Below are positions 1-13,502 of a stretch of 64,000 nucleotides of DNA, piece by piece. Every line of letters starts with the position of its first letter. Positions within the stretch are counted from its first letter, which is position 1. The notes below the pieces were generated by a model. That model had not been told where the DNA came from. It was given only the letters and a program-made list of their open reading frames with translations, and did no database searches. A program made the position numbers and the translations under genes. Source of the stretch: Paulinella micropora (Eukaryota > Cercozoa > Imbricatea > Euglyphida > Paulinellidae); assembly GCA_019918135.1 (NCBI GenBank), contig WBZZ01001172.1:1-64000 (forward strand). The letters are read 5' to 3'.

Positions 1-534
1 TCTCGATGATCTCGGGCTGTGACGAGGCGATGCGCATGTTCCACGCGGTGCCATAGCCCAGGTTGCTCACCATGATCCCTAAAGAGAACGGCACGGCAGG
101 CTCCACTTCGGGAGTGAAAGGATCGTCGGAGTAAACCTGGCGTGACCAGAAGTATTTGACGTAAAGCTGCGGATCCGGCTGCACGATGATGGTGGCCGGG
201 TAGAGCGGAACGACAAGGTAGCCCCGTCCGACACATATGACAAGGTGCCCGAGACCTCGTACACGACGGGTCCGGTTGGGGCCGCTTCGCTGAGTGCCAT
301 AAGCAGCCATTGGCCCGTCCCCACACTTTCGACAGCTAACGTGGCGCCGTGGTCCAAGGTGCCGTTGGTAAAGCCGGTCTGCTGCACATCCCCCACCACA
401 AATAGCTGCGAGTAGTCCACCCTTGAGCCGACTCGCTCGAACCGCAGCTTCACAGTCACGTTCTTAAGAGCGGCTTCTCCCTCGTTTGTGAGCTCTAGCT
501 CTGCTAGAAAAGCCTCCCGCGTCAGGGCGAGTTC
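1..534 (-). CDS. exon 21 (partial): CARDB-like module with a 1-bp frameshift
   Basis: Acceptor TACAG|GAACTC at 534; runs off the window. The first 100 codons match the intact copy at 38,649 exactly ([20 protein letters not shown]..., then [12 protein letters not shown]). At 223-226 the plus strand has four C where the other copy has five, which shifts the frame and would end the protein soon after. Either this copy is broken or a base was lost in a homopolymer during sequencing; the rest of the match is so close that the second is credible. Confidence 0.75.
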
Positions 535-1280
535 CTGTACGTATACAGTATTAATATTATGTATTTATGTATTAATATATGTATGCATATCCTGTATGTA
601 TGGAATTGTCATGTATGTATGTCATACATGTATGTAGTTGTCATGTATGTAATGTCATGTATGTAATGTCATGTATGTAATGTCATGTATGTAATGTCAT
701 GTATGTAATGTCATGTATGTAATGTCATGTATGTAATGTCATGTATGTAATGTTACGCATGAATGGCACGCATGTATGTCATGTGCGCATGGCATGTATA
801 TCATGTATGTATGCCATGTACGTGTGCATTTATGCATGTACAGAAATGACATATTAATAATTTGTATGCAAAAGTTGCTTAGTATGTCATATGTGTACGT
901 CATGACTTGTCATGTATGCGTGTCATGTAATAAGTATGTATGCACGTATGCGTTTCTATATGTATGTTATGCATGTATGTCATGTATGTGTGCATCCCAA
1001 GCTATACACGTTTTAATGTCATGTATGTAAAATTGTCATGTATGTATTTGTGTGTGTATGTATGTCATGTATGTAATACTATGTCATGTCTGTGTGTGTC
1101 ATGTCTGTGTGTGTCATGTATGTATGTCATGTATGTATGTCATGCATGTATGTCAAGTGCCTATGTCATGTAAGTATGTCATGTATGTACCTGCTCAATG
1201 CGCAGGACAACCGTGGCACAGATGCCTAGAAGTAGTAGTAGAAATGATGATATAAAAGTAATCGTAGTCGCAGTAGTCGC

Positions 1281-1344
<64 letters not shown>

Positions 1345-1737
1345 TGTATGTATGTATGTATCGTCTGCCAATTGCTGAGCCAAAAGGCCATGTGCATCCA
1401 GTCCTCCATTCCATAAGGAAAGTCTCCACACCAATCGGTGGAATAAAGGAAGTGACGGCATAGAACATTACTCTAGGAGCTTTATACCAATCAGCCCATG
1501 GAAAGGGACCGATGGCCTATGTACTCCCTAATAATAATAATAATAGTAATAATAATCATAATAGTGTATCTCCTGCCAATTGCTGAGCCAAAAGGCCATG
1601 TGCATCCAGTCCTCCATTCCATAAGGAAAGTCTCCACACCAATCGGTGGAATAAAGGAAGTGACGGCATAGAACATTACTCTAGGAGCTTTATACCAATC
1701 AGCCCATGGAAAGGACCGATGGCCTATGTACTCCCTA

Positions 1738-1774
<37 letters not shown>

Positions 1775-4700
1775 GGCTTCCTCAGACTATAGCATCAGAT
1801 CCAGATCCTGGACATGTGCCTCCATTGGGTCACCGGGGTCAGCCGATCCCAACGCATTGTCAGAACACCAAACAGACATAGCAGCAACAGCAACAGCAGG
1901 GGCAGATGGGGGCTGTGAAGTGCATGAAGAGCTAGATGCGAGGGTGTTAGCTGAAGAGAAGAACTCCGAGACACTACGCTGCGCTCCCGAACCCCTCTCT
2001 CTAGCCAGGACGTCCACTCTGCGCGGACGGCCGCGCCGCGCAACATCAACGTCACTTGGGGGAGAGGGTGGGACAGAAGCTGATGGAACCTCAGTGAGGT
2101 CAATCACCTCCTCGCCCCCATCCTCCACCCCAAGCTCCTCCCTTTTACCCTCCCTAGCAGACCAACACTCAGACACATATGATCCAAACAACACATCCAA
2201 CTTTGGAGGGGGACGCAACGCTGTAACCCCTAACAACGCAGCAAGCCTAAAGTTACTGCGGAAGCGCGACTTCCCCTGAAAAAACTTACAAAACAATCGT
2301 GATTGATCCACAGGCGACATATCATCCCAACCCTGCCGCACAGAGCCCTCCCGCTCCCGCCCAAGCAACACATCCTCCACCACAACCTCACCGCCTACGA
2401 CCTCACCACCCTCCTCACTCCCTCCATCCCCCTCAGCAGCCCCCACAGCCATGCCACCGAGCCTCTGCATACTCAGCAACAGCTGCTTACGTCTCCCCTC
2501 ATGCATGGGGCAATCCCATAAGAAGTGCGCAAGGGACTCATTGACATCATCATGACAACAGAAGCAGCGAGGGGACATGCCACTGACCAACTTGCTGCGG
2601 TACAACCGAAGGCGGTTGTTGCAGCTGAGCAACCTTCTCCGAAGCAGATTATAATGCGCATCATCAAGGGCTACCCATCTTGGGAACTCCTTAGTTCCAA
2701 AGACTTGTCTTAGGATGACTCGCAGGCCATCAGTAAGATCGCTGCCTGCCTCTCGCTTGTCCCACATCAGTTGCTGCACCATCTTGACGTCCTGCTGAAG
2801 GGCCCACTTGTCCACAGTCAAAAACCAACCCTCGAGGTCCTTCTCTGAGCTATTTAGGAGCTCCTGAAGCCCTTGTTGTAGATCCATTGAGTCCCTGATA
2901 GCGCCTTCGGCCTCCGCAGTCCAGTCGGATTTGACTTGAGATGCGATGACAGGAAATCGCTTCTCCGGTAGAACACGCAGCCGTCCATAGAACTTCAGTT
3001 GCGCCGCCCGCCGCAAACGCTCCGCACTCAAAGAGCGCGCCAGAAAGAGTGTAATCCACTTGCTTGTCTTAGGGCTGATGCCGAGAATCATCCTCATGGG
3101 GCGCAGCATTGCTGCCTCCAGCTTGGTGAGCTGCGATACGGGGGCACGCCAGACATCGAAGGCGTACTTCAGCTTGGCCCCCACAAGTTGATTCCAGCAC
3201 ATGAGACGATACCTAGCTTGTATCTCACCTGCACACCACAAAGAGTACCAACCTGCGGTGGCGACTTCAGTGACACGCGTAGCCCGCAGGGCCTGCTCCT
3301 TCCACTTCAGGTCGTCGGTGATAACCACTCCCAGGTACTTGTACTGACTGGTGACACAAAGCTTCTGGCCGCGAAACCACACCACGGGCTCACCTCGCTC
3401 CCTGATACTTGGTCGTTTCGCCTTGCTCGACGTGTAAATGGGCATGATTTCCGTCTTGCCGGGCTTCAAGTTGACTTCCAGCCTGTAATCTTCCGCGAAC
3501 TTGGCCACAACATTGACCATCTTCTGGAGCTCGGTGCGACTGTGAGCGATGAGGGCCACGTCGTCCGCGTATAGAAGTGCCTTGATGTCGTTCAGCCGCT
3601 TCACATCCGTGATCTTGAGGGCACTCGCCAGCCGATCACACAGCTCATCCATAAAGACGTTGAAGAGTGTGGGAGAGAGAGGGGAACCCTGTTGGACGCC
3701 TACACCCTCCAGTACTTCGGGGGTGAGTGCTCCATCAACTAGCACTTGCGACGAAGTCTGCTCGTAGCACCTGCGTAGCGTGCGCCAGAACTTGCCCCTT
3801 ACACCCAGCTTCCAGAGCCTCTCAAATAGACCATCTCTCCAAACAGACGGGAAAGCCTTGCGTAGATCGACGAACAGGACATACGACTCCCGCTTCTGCT
3901 GCTGACGCCCCTTCAACCTCTGCCAAAGGGTAAAGACCTGATCCGTAGTGCGACGCCCCGGGCGGAAGCCTCCCTGCTCTGGACGTAGCTTATCCGGGCC
4001 ATCCACGAAGAGCGTTAGACGAGTAGCTAATAAGGACAGATACAGCTTACCAAGGCAACTAATAATCGAGATATCCCTCCAGTTGTCAGGATCCGTAGGA
4101 TCCCCACCCTTGGGGATATTGACGATGATTCCCTTGCCCCAAGCTTTTGGAGTCCTCTCGGCTTCTCGAATCCAGTTGAAGTACTGCGTTAAGTAGCCAT
4201 TGATGTAGGCGCCGCCATACTTGAGCATCTCGTTCTTCACTTTGTCCTCGCCACAAGCTTTGTGGTTATTCAGGGCACGTTGCCTTGCAAGGACCTCCTC
4301 TTGCGTGAACGGCTTGTCCAGCTCTTCGCAAGTGTCTTCACCTACTTCGTGCTCCTTCATAGCCCGGGCCACCTCATCTCTGAAGCGATCGTTCCAGTGG
4401 AACTGCCGCTTAGCTTCGGCTTCCTCCCACTCCAGCGAGCCTGCTTCTGCACAGCACTCCACCACAACAGCCGCACTTGCCGGATTTTCCCGTGGCTTCA
4501 CCGAATTTCTCCGAAATTCCTCCCACCGAGCGACCTTTTCCGGCAGCGTACACGCCAGTGAGCCATCCTCCCTTTGCACCGGCGCGGAGACCTTCGTTCT
4601 GCGTGCCCCGCCAAGCCGCTTCGCGAGTAGCCAAAAGCGCTTTGAGGATTGTTCGCGTTGACATTTGACCGCTTCTTCCTGCACTTGCTTGAAGGAGGCG

Positions 4701-7700
4701 GACTTCTTGGCCCGAGTTGCCTTCCGAATTTGCTTGCGGAGCCGTAGCCAATTCCGACGGGCTTCCGCATTCGATTCATCCCTCCTGTATGCTGCGTAGG
4801 CCTCCCGGCGCTGCTGAATGAGCTCCTTTAGCTCCCCGTCGAACCAATTGTTGGTGAAACGGGGTCGTATACATCTGGAGCCAAGGACCCGGTGCGCCGC
4901 CATTCGGAAGGACTGCGCCACTCGCTCGGTGACGTCATCTACCACCCGTTGGCTGTCGGCACCACCCGATAGGTCAAGCTCAGGCAGCTGATGCACTCCA
5001 AGCTTCTGTAGGCAATGCTGGAATACGTCATCGAACTTGTCGCGTAGATAATCCAGCGCTTGCTTCGCAGCGTGATCATTACCCGAGACACCAGCACCAA
5101 TAAGCTTATCAACACGAAAGGACCTGTAAGGTTTCGCAGCCCGCTTTGGCCGGCGCTGGCCGCTCCACGTCAGTTCGGCCCATACTGCCTTGTGGTCCGT
5201 ATCAAGATCATCTTCGCATACTCCGAACTTTGCTCCAGATGCCAAGCCAGGCGTCGCGCAGATGTAATCGAGGAGGTGCTTGCCTGTGCCCATGCCGCGC
5301 TGCTCACGCCGGGACCACCAGTAGGACCCTTCCACTGGGCACGAGAAGCCGCTCAGATTTCGCAGGCCCGTAGCGACGAGGACAGCCGCGAGTCTCTTGC
5401 CGTTCTCCGAACGTACCGGTGCTCCCTTATCATCGACCTCCCCGTGTTGACCGACGATGCCCTCCTCTTTTCGGCTGCATGCCGGCCCGAGCTTCGCGTT
5501 GGCATCCGCCACCGTGACCACAAGACCTTTGGCTCCAAAAAAAGCTATAGCTGCCTGCCAGGCCGCATACGCCTCTGACGACTCTTCTTCCTGCGTTTCC
5601 TGGGGAAAGTAGCCGTTGCCCACATAGATATCCTGAGCGCCGGCAACACCCGAGGCGATACGCAGCCACACTTGCTGCCGGTGGTCGACGGGGGCTGACA
5701 CCAGGTTGCAATACGGACCAAGGAAGTTAGCAACCGCGAATAGAACCCCACCCTTGCAGCGATTTTTCTCGCTGACCTCCGCAGGTTTTCCAAAAATCCG
5801 GAATCCATCCAGGCTGCATTTGGAAAGTTGCTTCTTGCCCATGCGGTGCTCCTGAGCCCCGATGACTAGCCAGCCCTCGTGCTTGTAGAATGATGCCCAT
5901 TCCGCCGTGCCTACGTTGTCGTATCCCGTTTTACCCTGCCAGTTGTGACTCGCGACGAGTAGCTTGAAGCCGGTATCGAACTGCTTGGAGCGGTGCTTCT
6001 TGGCTCGTTTCCGGACCCGACGGCCGCGCTTGGCTTCCGCCCTCGTGCTGCCCCCCTCTGCAGGTGCTTGCGCAGGTTGGTCCCCCACTGCACTGGCCGC
6101 CGAATGCAGGGGCACCACATGCATATCAGCACACTCAGACACACACTTAGGTGCATCGGCAGCCAATTCCGAAGACACCACCTGCACATCATCGACACAT
6201 TCTTCATGCAGAGGCAAGACGCGATATCCCGTCGCAGCTTCCTCCTTCCGGACCGCCGCTTCCCCACGCAGATGGATGCGAATAAGCCTTCGGACACGTT
6301 CCCTGTCCCTGAACCTGCGCCCAAGGGCCACATTGACCCCTCTGCCGAAGAATTTGAGATGTTTGAGTTGCTGCAACGCCGTCTGCCTGCTGTCATCGTC
6401 CTCGTAGACCAGCTCCAGGTGACGAGACATTCGCTGGCCTTGCCACTCCATTACCGGGACCACCAGACCAAGACCGCTCATTTTGGAGGCGATCTCCTGT
6501 AGATTGGCGCGTTCTGAGAGCCCCCAGACAATCAGATTACGCCCGTCCTTGTCGTACCGATCTACCCGCCGGTACCGTCGAGGCGGCGGTGCCATCTGCC
6601 ATATAGCGCCGCTCGCCTTATGTTGAAGCGCCGACCCGTGTGCCAGGTTTGGGGAGGAAGGATGAGGCGCAGCTAAGATAGCCTCTCCACGTGGTTCAGG
6701 AATTCCGTCATATACGCGAGCCCTCATCCTCCCATCCTGGGACATCGGGCCAGAGCCCGTCGAAGAGGCATTCCCACGGGGATTGTCCAGGTCTTCGGCG
6801 ATTCTACCTTGTCCCATAAGGGCCACAGTGGTAGCTCCGTGCTTCGCGTATTTGTAATCCATTGAGAGTAGTAGACGGCCAATGTCGCTGGCCATCACCG
6901 CCGCGCCTCTTTACGCCGAGGAAAGCGCCCGTCCATGCAAATAGCATCGGCGGTATCTGCAACACACACTACACGCATTTCCGCCGGTGTCACTGGACGC
7001 AGCCGCGTCGCTTCGTGCCCTTCGGCGCCCGCCAGCACCCCCCAGCGTCGCCAGAACCTGCCTCACGCACTACACACACTCTCCATCGCATCGCCAACGC
7101 CTCTACTCTCATGCCTTATGGACTTTCAGCTGCTCCTAACAATACACATCATGAGGTACGGGTGTCCCCGAGTGGAGCCAGATCGGACGGCGTGCCGCTG
7201 AAACTCCTTCCCCCACGTGGGTATAGAAGGCGCGAACCTAGCGGTACCTATAGGGTCTTACAGACAAGTATAGTAATCCCAGCCGAAGCTGCTCAGTTAG
7301 AAATGCAACGGTGGAGGGTGTGAATGCATGGGGCAAGGCACGGCAACGCAGCAAGGCACTGGCAGGCATTGGGACCGACTGAAGCCCCTCTCCAACGTGC
7401 GCTCATCATGTGTTCCAGTTAGGCAAGCCCGAAGAAGCGAAGATAGGGAGGAGACAAAACCCAGATAGGATGAAGATAGGATTAACATGAAGCCGAAATG
7501 GAGCCGAGTTGGAACAGGTCAACTCGGCCCCATCTCGGTTCAATGTGAATCCTATCTTCAACCCATCTCGGTACTGTTTCCTCCGAATGCTCACCTCAAC
7601 AAGATCACCAAACCGGAACTGGAAGCCCCCAGGCATTTACTCGGCAGGAAATTCGGCGAAAATGGGCTAACCAGGAAACCAGACCCAAACCAACAGCCAA

Positions 7701-7886
7701 GAAAAACGAGCCAACCAACAATCCAACAGACAACCCCACAACCTGCCTGGCCGAACCCCTACCGAGTAAATGCCCAGTTGAGAGTTGCGCATATCCCGGT
7801 GACCGCCCTCCCCAAGCGGTCACCTTCGTGGGGAGAGGCCCAACCACCTCCTCTTCCCATGGAGTGCCATCTTGTGCACCCCTCCA

Positions 7887-7921
<35 letters not shown>

Positions 7922-8187
7922 GTGCTTCTCTGTCAATGGCTGATGCATTTCTGCACATGCGCCTCCATCGTCTCACCCGTGAGGGGAGTACGAAGAATTG
8001 ACGATAGGCTCTAATGACACCCCCGCAAGGGCAGTTCCAACACTTCCAGACGGACCGGTATGTTCAATGAAAATACTGGTCCAAACGGACCGGTATGTTC
8101 AATGAAAATACTGGTGGCACCGACGGGAATCGAACTGGCGACAGGGCCCAGATGGTAGAACTTGACCACTGGGCTATCACGGTGTCC

Positions 8188-8228
<41 letters not shown>

Positions 8229-8441
8229 TAATAATAATAGTAATAATATGTATGTATCGTCTGCCAATTGCTGAGCCAAAAGGCCATGTGCATCCAGTCC
8301 TCCATTCCATAAGGAAAGTCTCCACACCAATCGGTGGAATAAAGGAAGTGACGGCATAGAACATTACTCTAGGAGCTTTATACCAATCAGCCCATGGAAA
8401 GGGACCGATGGCCTATGTACTCCCTAATAGTAATAATAACG

Positions 8442-8474
<33 letters not shown>

Positions 8475-9073
8475 GTGCTTCTCTGTCAATGGCTGATGCA
8501 TTTCTGCACATGCGCCTCCATCGTCTCACCCGTGAGGGGAGTACGAAGAATTGACGATAAGCTCTAATGACACCCCCGCAAGGGCAGTTCCAACACTTCC
8601 AGACGGGCCGGTATGTTCAATGAAAATACTGGTCCAGAAATAGACCGGTATGTTCAATGAAAATACTGGTGGCACCGACGGGAATCGAACTGGCGACAGG
8701 GCCCAGATGGTAGAACTTGACCACTGGGCTATCACGGTGTCCATAATAATAATAATAATAATAGTAATAACAATGATAACAATAATAATAATAATAATAA
8801 TAATAGTGCTTCTCTGTCAATGGCTGATGCATTTCTGCACATGCGCCTCCATCGTCTCACCCGTGAGGGGAGTACGAAGAATTGACGATAAGCTCTAATG
8901 ACACCCCCGCAAGGGCAGTTCCAACACTTCCAGACGGGCCGGTATGTTCAATGAAAATACTGGTCCAGAAATAGACCGGTATGTTCAATGAAAATACTGG
9001 TGGCACCGACGGGAATCGAACTGGCGACAGGGCCCAGATGGTAGAACTTGACCACTGGGCTATCACGGTGTCC

Positions 9074-9160
<87 letters not shown>

Positions 9161-9555
9161 GTAATAATAAGGATAATAATAATAACCTTCGTTGGCCGCC
9201 TCGCGCGCCAGCTCCGCCTTGGTGTAGAGAAACAGGTCGGTAAGGGTATGAAAACCCTTGTTTTTTAAGTACTCCCGATCTATGCGAGTTGCCTGTCCAC
9301 ATACATCGGTTGCATACATACATGCGTACACATTGTAGAGAATTCCTCGCAAGCAACTAAATCCATGGATGTATATGCTGCATGCGTTTGCGTCAGCATG
9401 CTTGCAGTTTCCAGATGTATACGTTTGAATACATTTATGTATGAACCTGCCAGGCTTGGTCCCATTTGATCTTATCGATAAAGTCCAGGCTGTATCCCTA
9501 CACATGTACACGCAAACACACAGGCATACACACGGGCATACACACATACACAAAC

Positions 9556-9600
<45 letters not shown>

Positions 9601-10803
9601 AAGAGACAGGGAGAGACAGGGAGAGAGGGAAGAGACTTGCGGCACGTCAGCCGGTGTCAACCAGCCTCTCAGCCAGTAGTCCATGGTCCGGTTGTAGCGC
9701 TGCAGGAAGTGCTCCAAGCTGGTCACGTTGGCCCGTGAAGAAGTGTTGACAGGAGGCACAGCAATTAGGTCGTCGTACTCCCCGTTGCTGAGGCCTGCGC
9801 CCAAAGGAGAGTTGTCGCCAGTCGCTACAACCAAACCCTAAAGGAGAGAGAAGGGTGCTCGATACACCTTTGCCACAGACCGGCACAGACACTCTAGTAC
9901 ACGCATGCACACACACGCACGCCTCACTTCCCTTCACTCTCGAGTTTTCGGCAACAGAAAGTGGTTGAAATCATTCAAACTTTAGTACATGTTCTGGCGT
10001 TACGTAAAGTATAGTTCTAACATGACAGTAGTAAGTATCGTCTGAGAACCCACCTCTTGCAGGAACACACAATCTCATATTCACGCATACTGGCTTACTC
10101 TCCCACCTGCTCGCCATCGTCTCTATCTCTCTATCTATCATTCTCTCTATCTGCCTATCTAGCTATCTAATAATTCTATCTATCTATCTCTATGGTTCTT
10201 TTCTGCCCATATACATAAGACCTCCAGCCACTGGGGATCGCGGAGGTGGTCCCACCCATCCAGCACCTCAAAGTCAACGTTTCCTGGTGCATAGTCCTGA
10301 ACGTCGATCCACGGCATGAGGGTGAAGCGAAAAACATTGTAGAATCGGTAGAGCACCAGCTGCATCCGATCATCAGGGTCCAGGACCCAAGGACTGCCTG
10401 GTAATGGCTCGAAATACTCCTCGGGAGCGGCCAGCCGTCGCCTCCATCCTCCTGGGCCTCCTCCGCCTCCTCCTCCTCCGCCTCCTCCTGGGCCTTCAAT
10501 ACAAGCGCTGCCTACGTTGTAGCCGCACTCAAACGCGCCCGCCAGCTGTAGGCAAAAGCAACGAGTTACAACCTCTCTAAAGGTCGTGGTGCAATCAAGC
10601 GAACTGGAGGTGGAGGTAGAGGAACGTCTGGTCTCTCTCTCCTTCTTTCTTTCTTTTCTTCCTTCCTTCCATCCTTTTTTTCTTCTTTCTTCTTTCTTCT
10701 TTTCTTTCTTTCTTTCTTTCTTTCTTCTTTCTTCTTTCTTCTTACTTTCTTCTTTCTTCTTTCTTTCTTCTTCCTTTCTTCTTTCTTCCTTTCTAGCTTT
10801 TCT

Positions 10804-10844
<41 letters not shown>

Positions 10845-11209
10845 CTCTATCCATCTATCTCACTCTCGCTCGCTCGCTTTTTTCTCGGCGGTGTTCTAGT
10901 AGGCCTGCTGAGGTCGATCTCATCAATCACTCTCTTATGCCTTTTTAGCACTAGGACTCTTAGCCTTTACAAAGTTCAGGGGCAGTCATCAGCCAAGCAA
11001 GGCTTTCTGAAAGTCCACGAATAATAATTTCAAATTCGAACGAGCAATCACATGCAAGCCCTGGCTCACATGAAGCCCCTGAAACTTCCGTCTATCGCGC
11101 CGTCATCGAAAATTTAGGATTGTTAAAGTTCTGTACGTATGGGAGCATGCGTTGTCTATTGATGCGCCAGCCAGGCTATATTCATTTATTTATTTATTTA
11201 TTTGTTTGT

Positions 11210-11286
<77 letters not shown>

Positions 11287-11329
11287 ATTCTATCATTCTA
11301 TCAATCTATCAATCTATCAATCTATCTAC

Positions 11330-11378
<49 letters not shown>

Positions 11379-11392
11379 GTTCTATCTATCGT

Positions 11393-11447
<55 letters not shown>

Positions 11448-12410
11448 GTCCACATAGCTACCTACGTATCAGACCGCTTGGACCGTCTCTGAAGCAAAAA
11501 TTAGCCCGCATCTGACAGCTGTTTGTGACACGCATTGAGGACTGGGATCGTCAGCGCAATCGAGCGCGTCTTCTATGCAGTCACTCAAGGGATCGCTGTC
11601 ACTCAAGCAGTCGTAAATAGCCAAGAGACACGGGCTGCATGGCGCTGGCTGCGAGTAGTAATTTCCACCTCTCCATTGTATCTCGCAACTTCGTAGAAAA
11701 CAACCCGGAAAGGGGTCTTTTGGGTCTGGATTAGGAGTACCAGGTTGAAGCGGTGGGCCAATTTCACCCTGCCCGTTGAAAACTAACCCCCCGGTCACGC
11801 AACTTGGGATCCCAGACACAAATTGGGGCACATAGTTCAGATACCCGATCGGAAACCTGCCGCAAAGGACTGAGAAGGTAAGCTGAGCCTGGTAACAGTC
11901 GCCAGTGTTCAGGATCGAGCGACGGCGTGTGGACCGCGTAATCTAAGCAGGGGGCACACACACACAAACATGCACAAACACACACAAACACACAAAAAAA
12001 CACACACACACACTCTCTCTCTCACACACACACACACAACACACAAACTCTCTCTCTCTCTCTCTCTCTACCGAAACAAGGAAAGGCATGGTTATACGAT
12101 ATATATTAGAGGATGGAGGATCAATATGCTAATAGGAGGGAGAGAAAAGGAAAGCGGAGATGGATGTAATAGTAGTATAAGTAGAGTGGGTTGACACGAT
12201 GGAGGAGAAAGCGGAGGAGAAGAACGGAGTGAAGTCGCTCAGCAGAAATGAGAAAATGACGATGAAGGGAAGAGCGACGACAACGACAAGAAGAGGAAGG
12301 AGACAAAGAAGAAGAAGAAGAAGAAGAAGAAGAAGAAGAAGAAGAAGAAGAAGAAGAAGAAGAAGAAGAACACCGACGACAACGACGACAACGACGACAA
12401 CGACGACAAC

Positions 12411-12442
<32 letters not shown>

Positions 12443-13460
12443 AGAAGAAGAAGAAGAAGAAGAAGAAGAGGAGGAGGAGGACAAGGAGGGTGACAGGTGA
12501 AGCATCAGCAGCAGCAAGAACAATAACAATAGAAGGACAGGCAATACCGCGATGCCATGTGTGTGTGTTTGTACCCGAACAGGCACTGCGATGGATTGAT
12601 TGGCCTCGATAGAGCCGAGCTCAAACAGGAGGCAAAAGCTCACCACAGGATGGTTGGTTGGAAGGGACAGACGCACTTGGTTTGCACGAATCAGGCCATG
12701 GTTTGTGATGGTGAAGACGATCTCATCCACGCTGCTCTATGAAGGAATAGATGTACGTACATCCATACGTACGTGCGTACACACATGCATGCAAACATGC
12801 ACATCTGGCGATTACAACTGGGGGGGAAGGGCACACAAACAATCATTGCTCACCTCCCCCCTCCCCCCCCCCCCCCCCCCTCCCTCCCTCCCGCGTGCCC
12901 CGCCTACCCACCAACCTGCACGCACGCACACACACACACACACAGATTTTGTAATGAGTGAAAGACTCAAGCACACCCATGAGCACTTCTCTTGAGGTAT
13001 GTGCATATGCACGAATGATTCATATAAGTAATGTGTGTATATATGCAGGTAATACTGTAAATATATATGTATATACATGTATGTTGATATACATATTGCA
13101 CATGCATGTACGTATGTATTTATGTAACATTGTACCTCTGTATGCATGGATGTATGACTGTGCGTACACGGTCTGCAGGTCAAAAGTGCGTACTACGTAC
13201 TATTAGTGTGTATTCAGACACTGTTTTAGCAGGGGGGGTCAAAGGACCTGTTGCAGAAGGTCGAGGTCCACTACTGCGGGCTCAATCACCAAAACCTGAA
13301 CGCAAGGGATTTATTTCTTGTACATTTGGTCTACATGTAGGTACGCATGCAGATAGTATTAGATATTAGGCTAATTTGTTTGATGTGTATGTACGTACGT
13401 ATTTATGCATGCATGCGTGTATGTATGTAATACTATGTATGTGTGCATATGTGTATGCAC

Positions 13461-13502
<42 letters not shown>

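Larger units (their letters stand above)
1775..7887 (-). mobile_element. full-length non-LTR retrotransposon (LINE), copy L
   Basis: About 6.1 kb from CTGGAGGGGTGC at the 5' end to GAGGAAGCC at the 3' end, followed by an (ATT)n tail instead of poly(A). A 5' leader of about 1 kb precedes one long open reading frame. The same ends delimit the copy at 55,559-61,657. The flanks on both sides are (AAT)n tracts, so a target duplication cannot be told apart from the tail. Confidence 0.9.
1226..9186 (-). other. intron 19, 8 kb, filled with a LINE and SINE-like elements
   Basis: No coding exon was found inside. In gene direction it contains an (ATT)n tract (9,075-9,165), three tRNA-SINEs, element A3, one full-length LINE (7,887-1,775), elements A2 and A1 and an (ATT)n(ACT)n tract just before exon 20. 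All mobile elements lie in the same direction as the gene. Confidence 0.7.

Noticed and set aside
776..1255. Cys/Met/Val-rich frames in the first kilobase and their mirror at 37,928-38,407
   Set aside because: Translations of the TGTATGTCA microsatellite intron.
5060..5578. 172-codon frame antisense to the LINE, also at 57,853-58,371
   Set aside because: Opposite strand of the endonuclease region; no start context or domain.
8150..8187. SINE heads as functional tRNA genes
   Set aside because: A and B boxes are present, but the acceptor stem has an extra base, no convincing anticodon arm forms and the sequence continues into a SINE body with an ATT tail.
8948..9559. Long frames of I, Y, L, S or T runs
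   Set aside because: Translations of (ATT)n, (ACT)n or (TATC)n microsatellites.
12199..12612. Arg/Lys/Thr-rich frame in intron 15
   Set aside because: Translation of AAG and CGA microsatellites; the real exon here is on the minus strand at 12,575-12,736.
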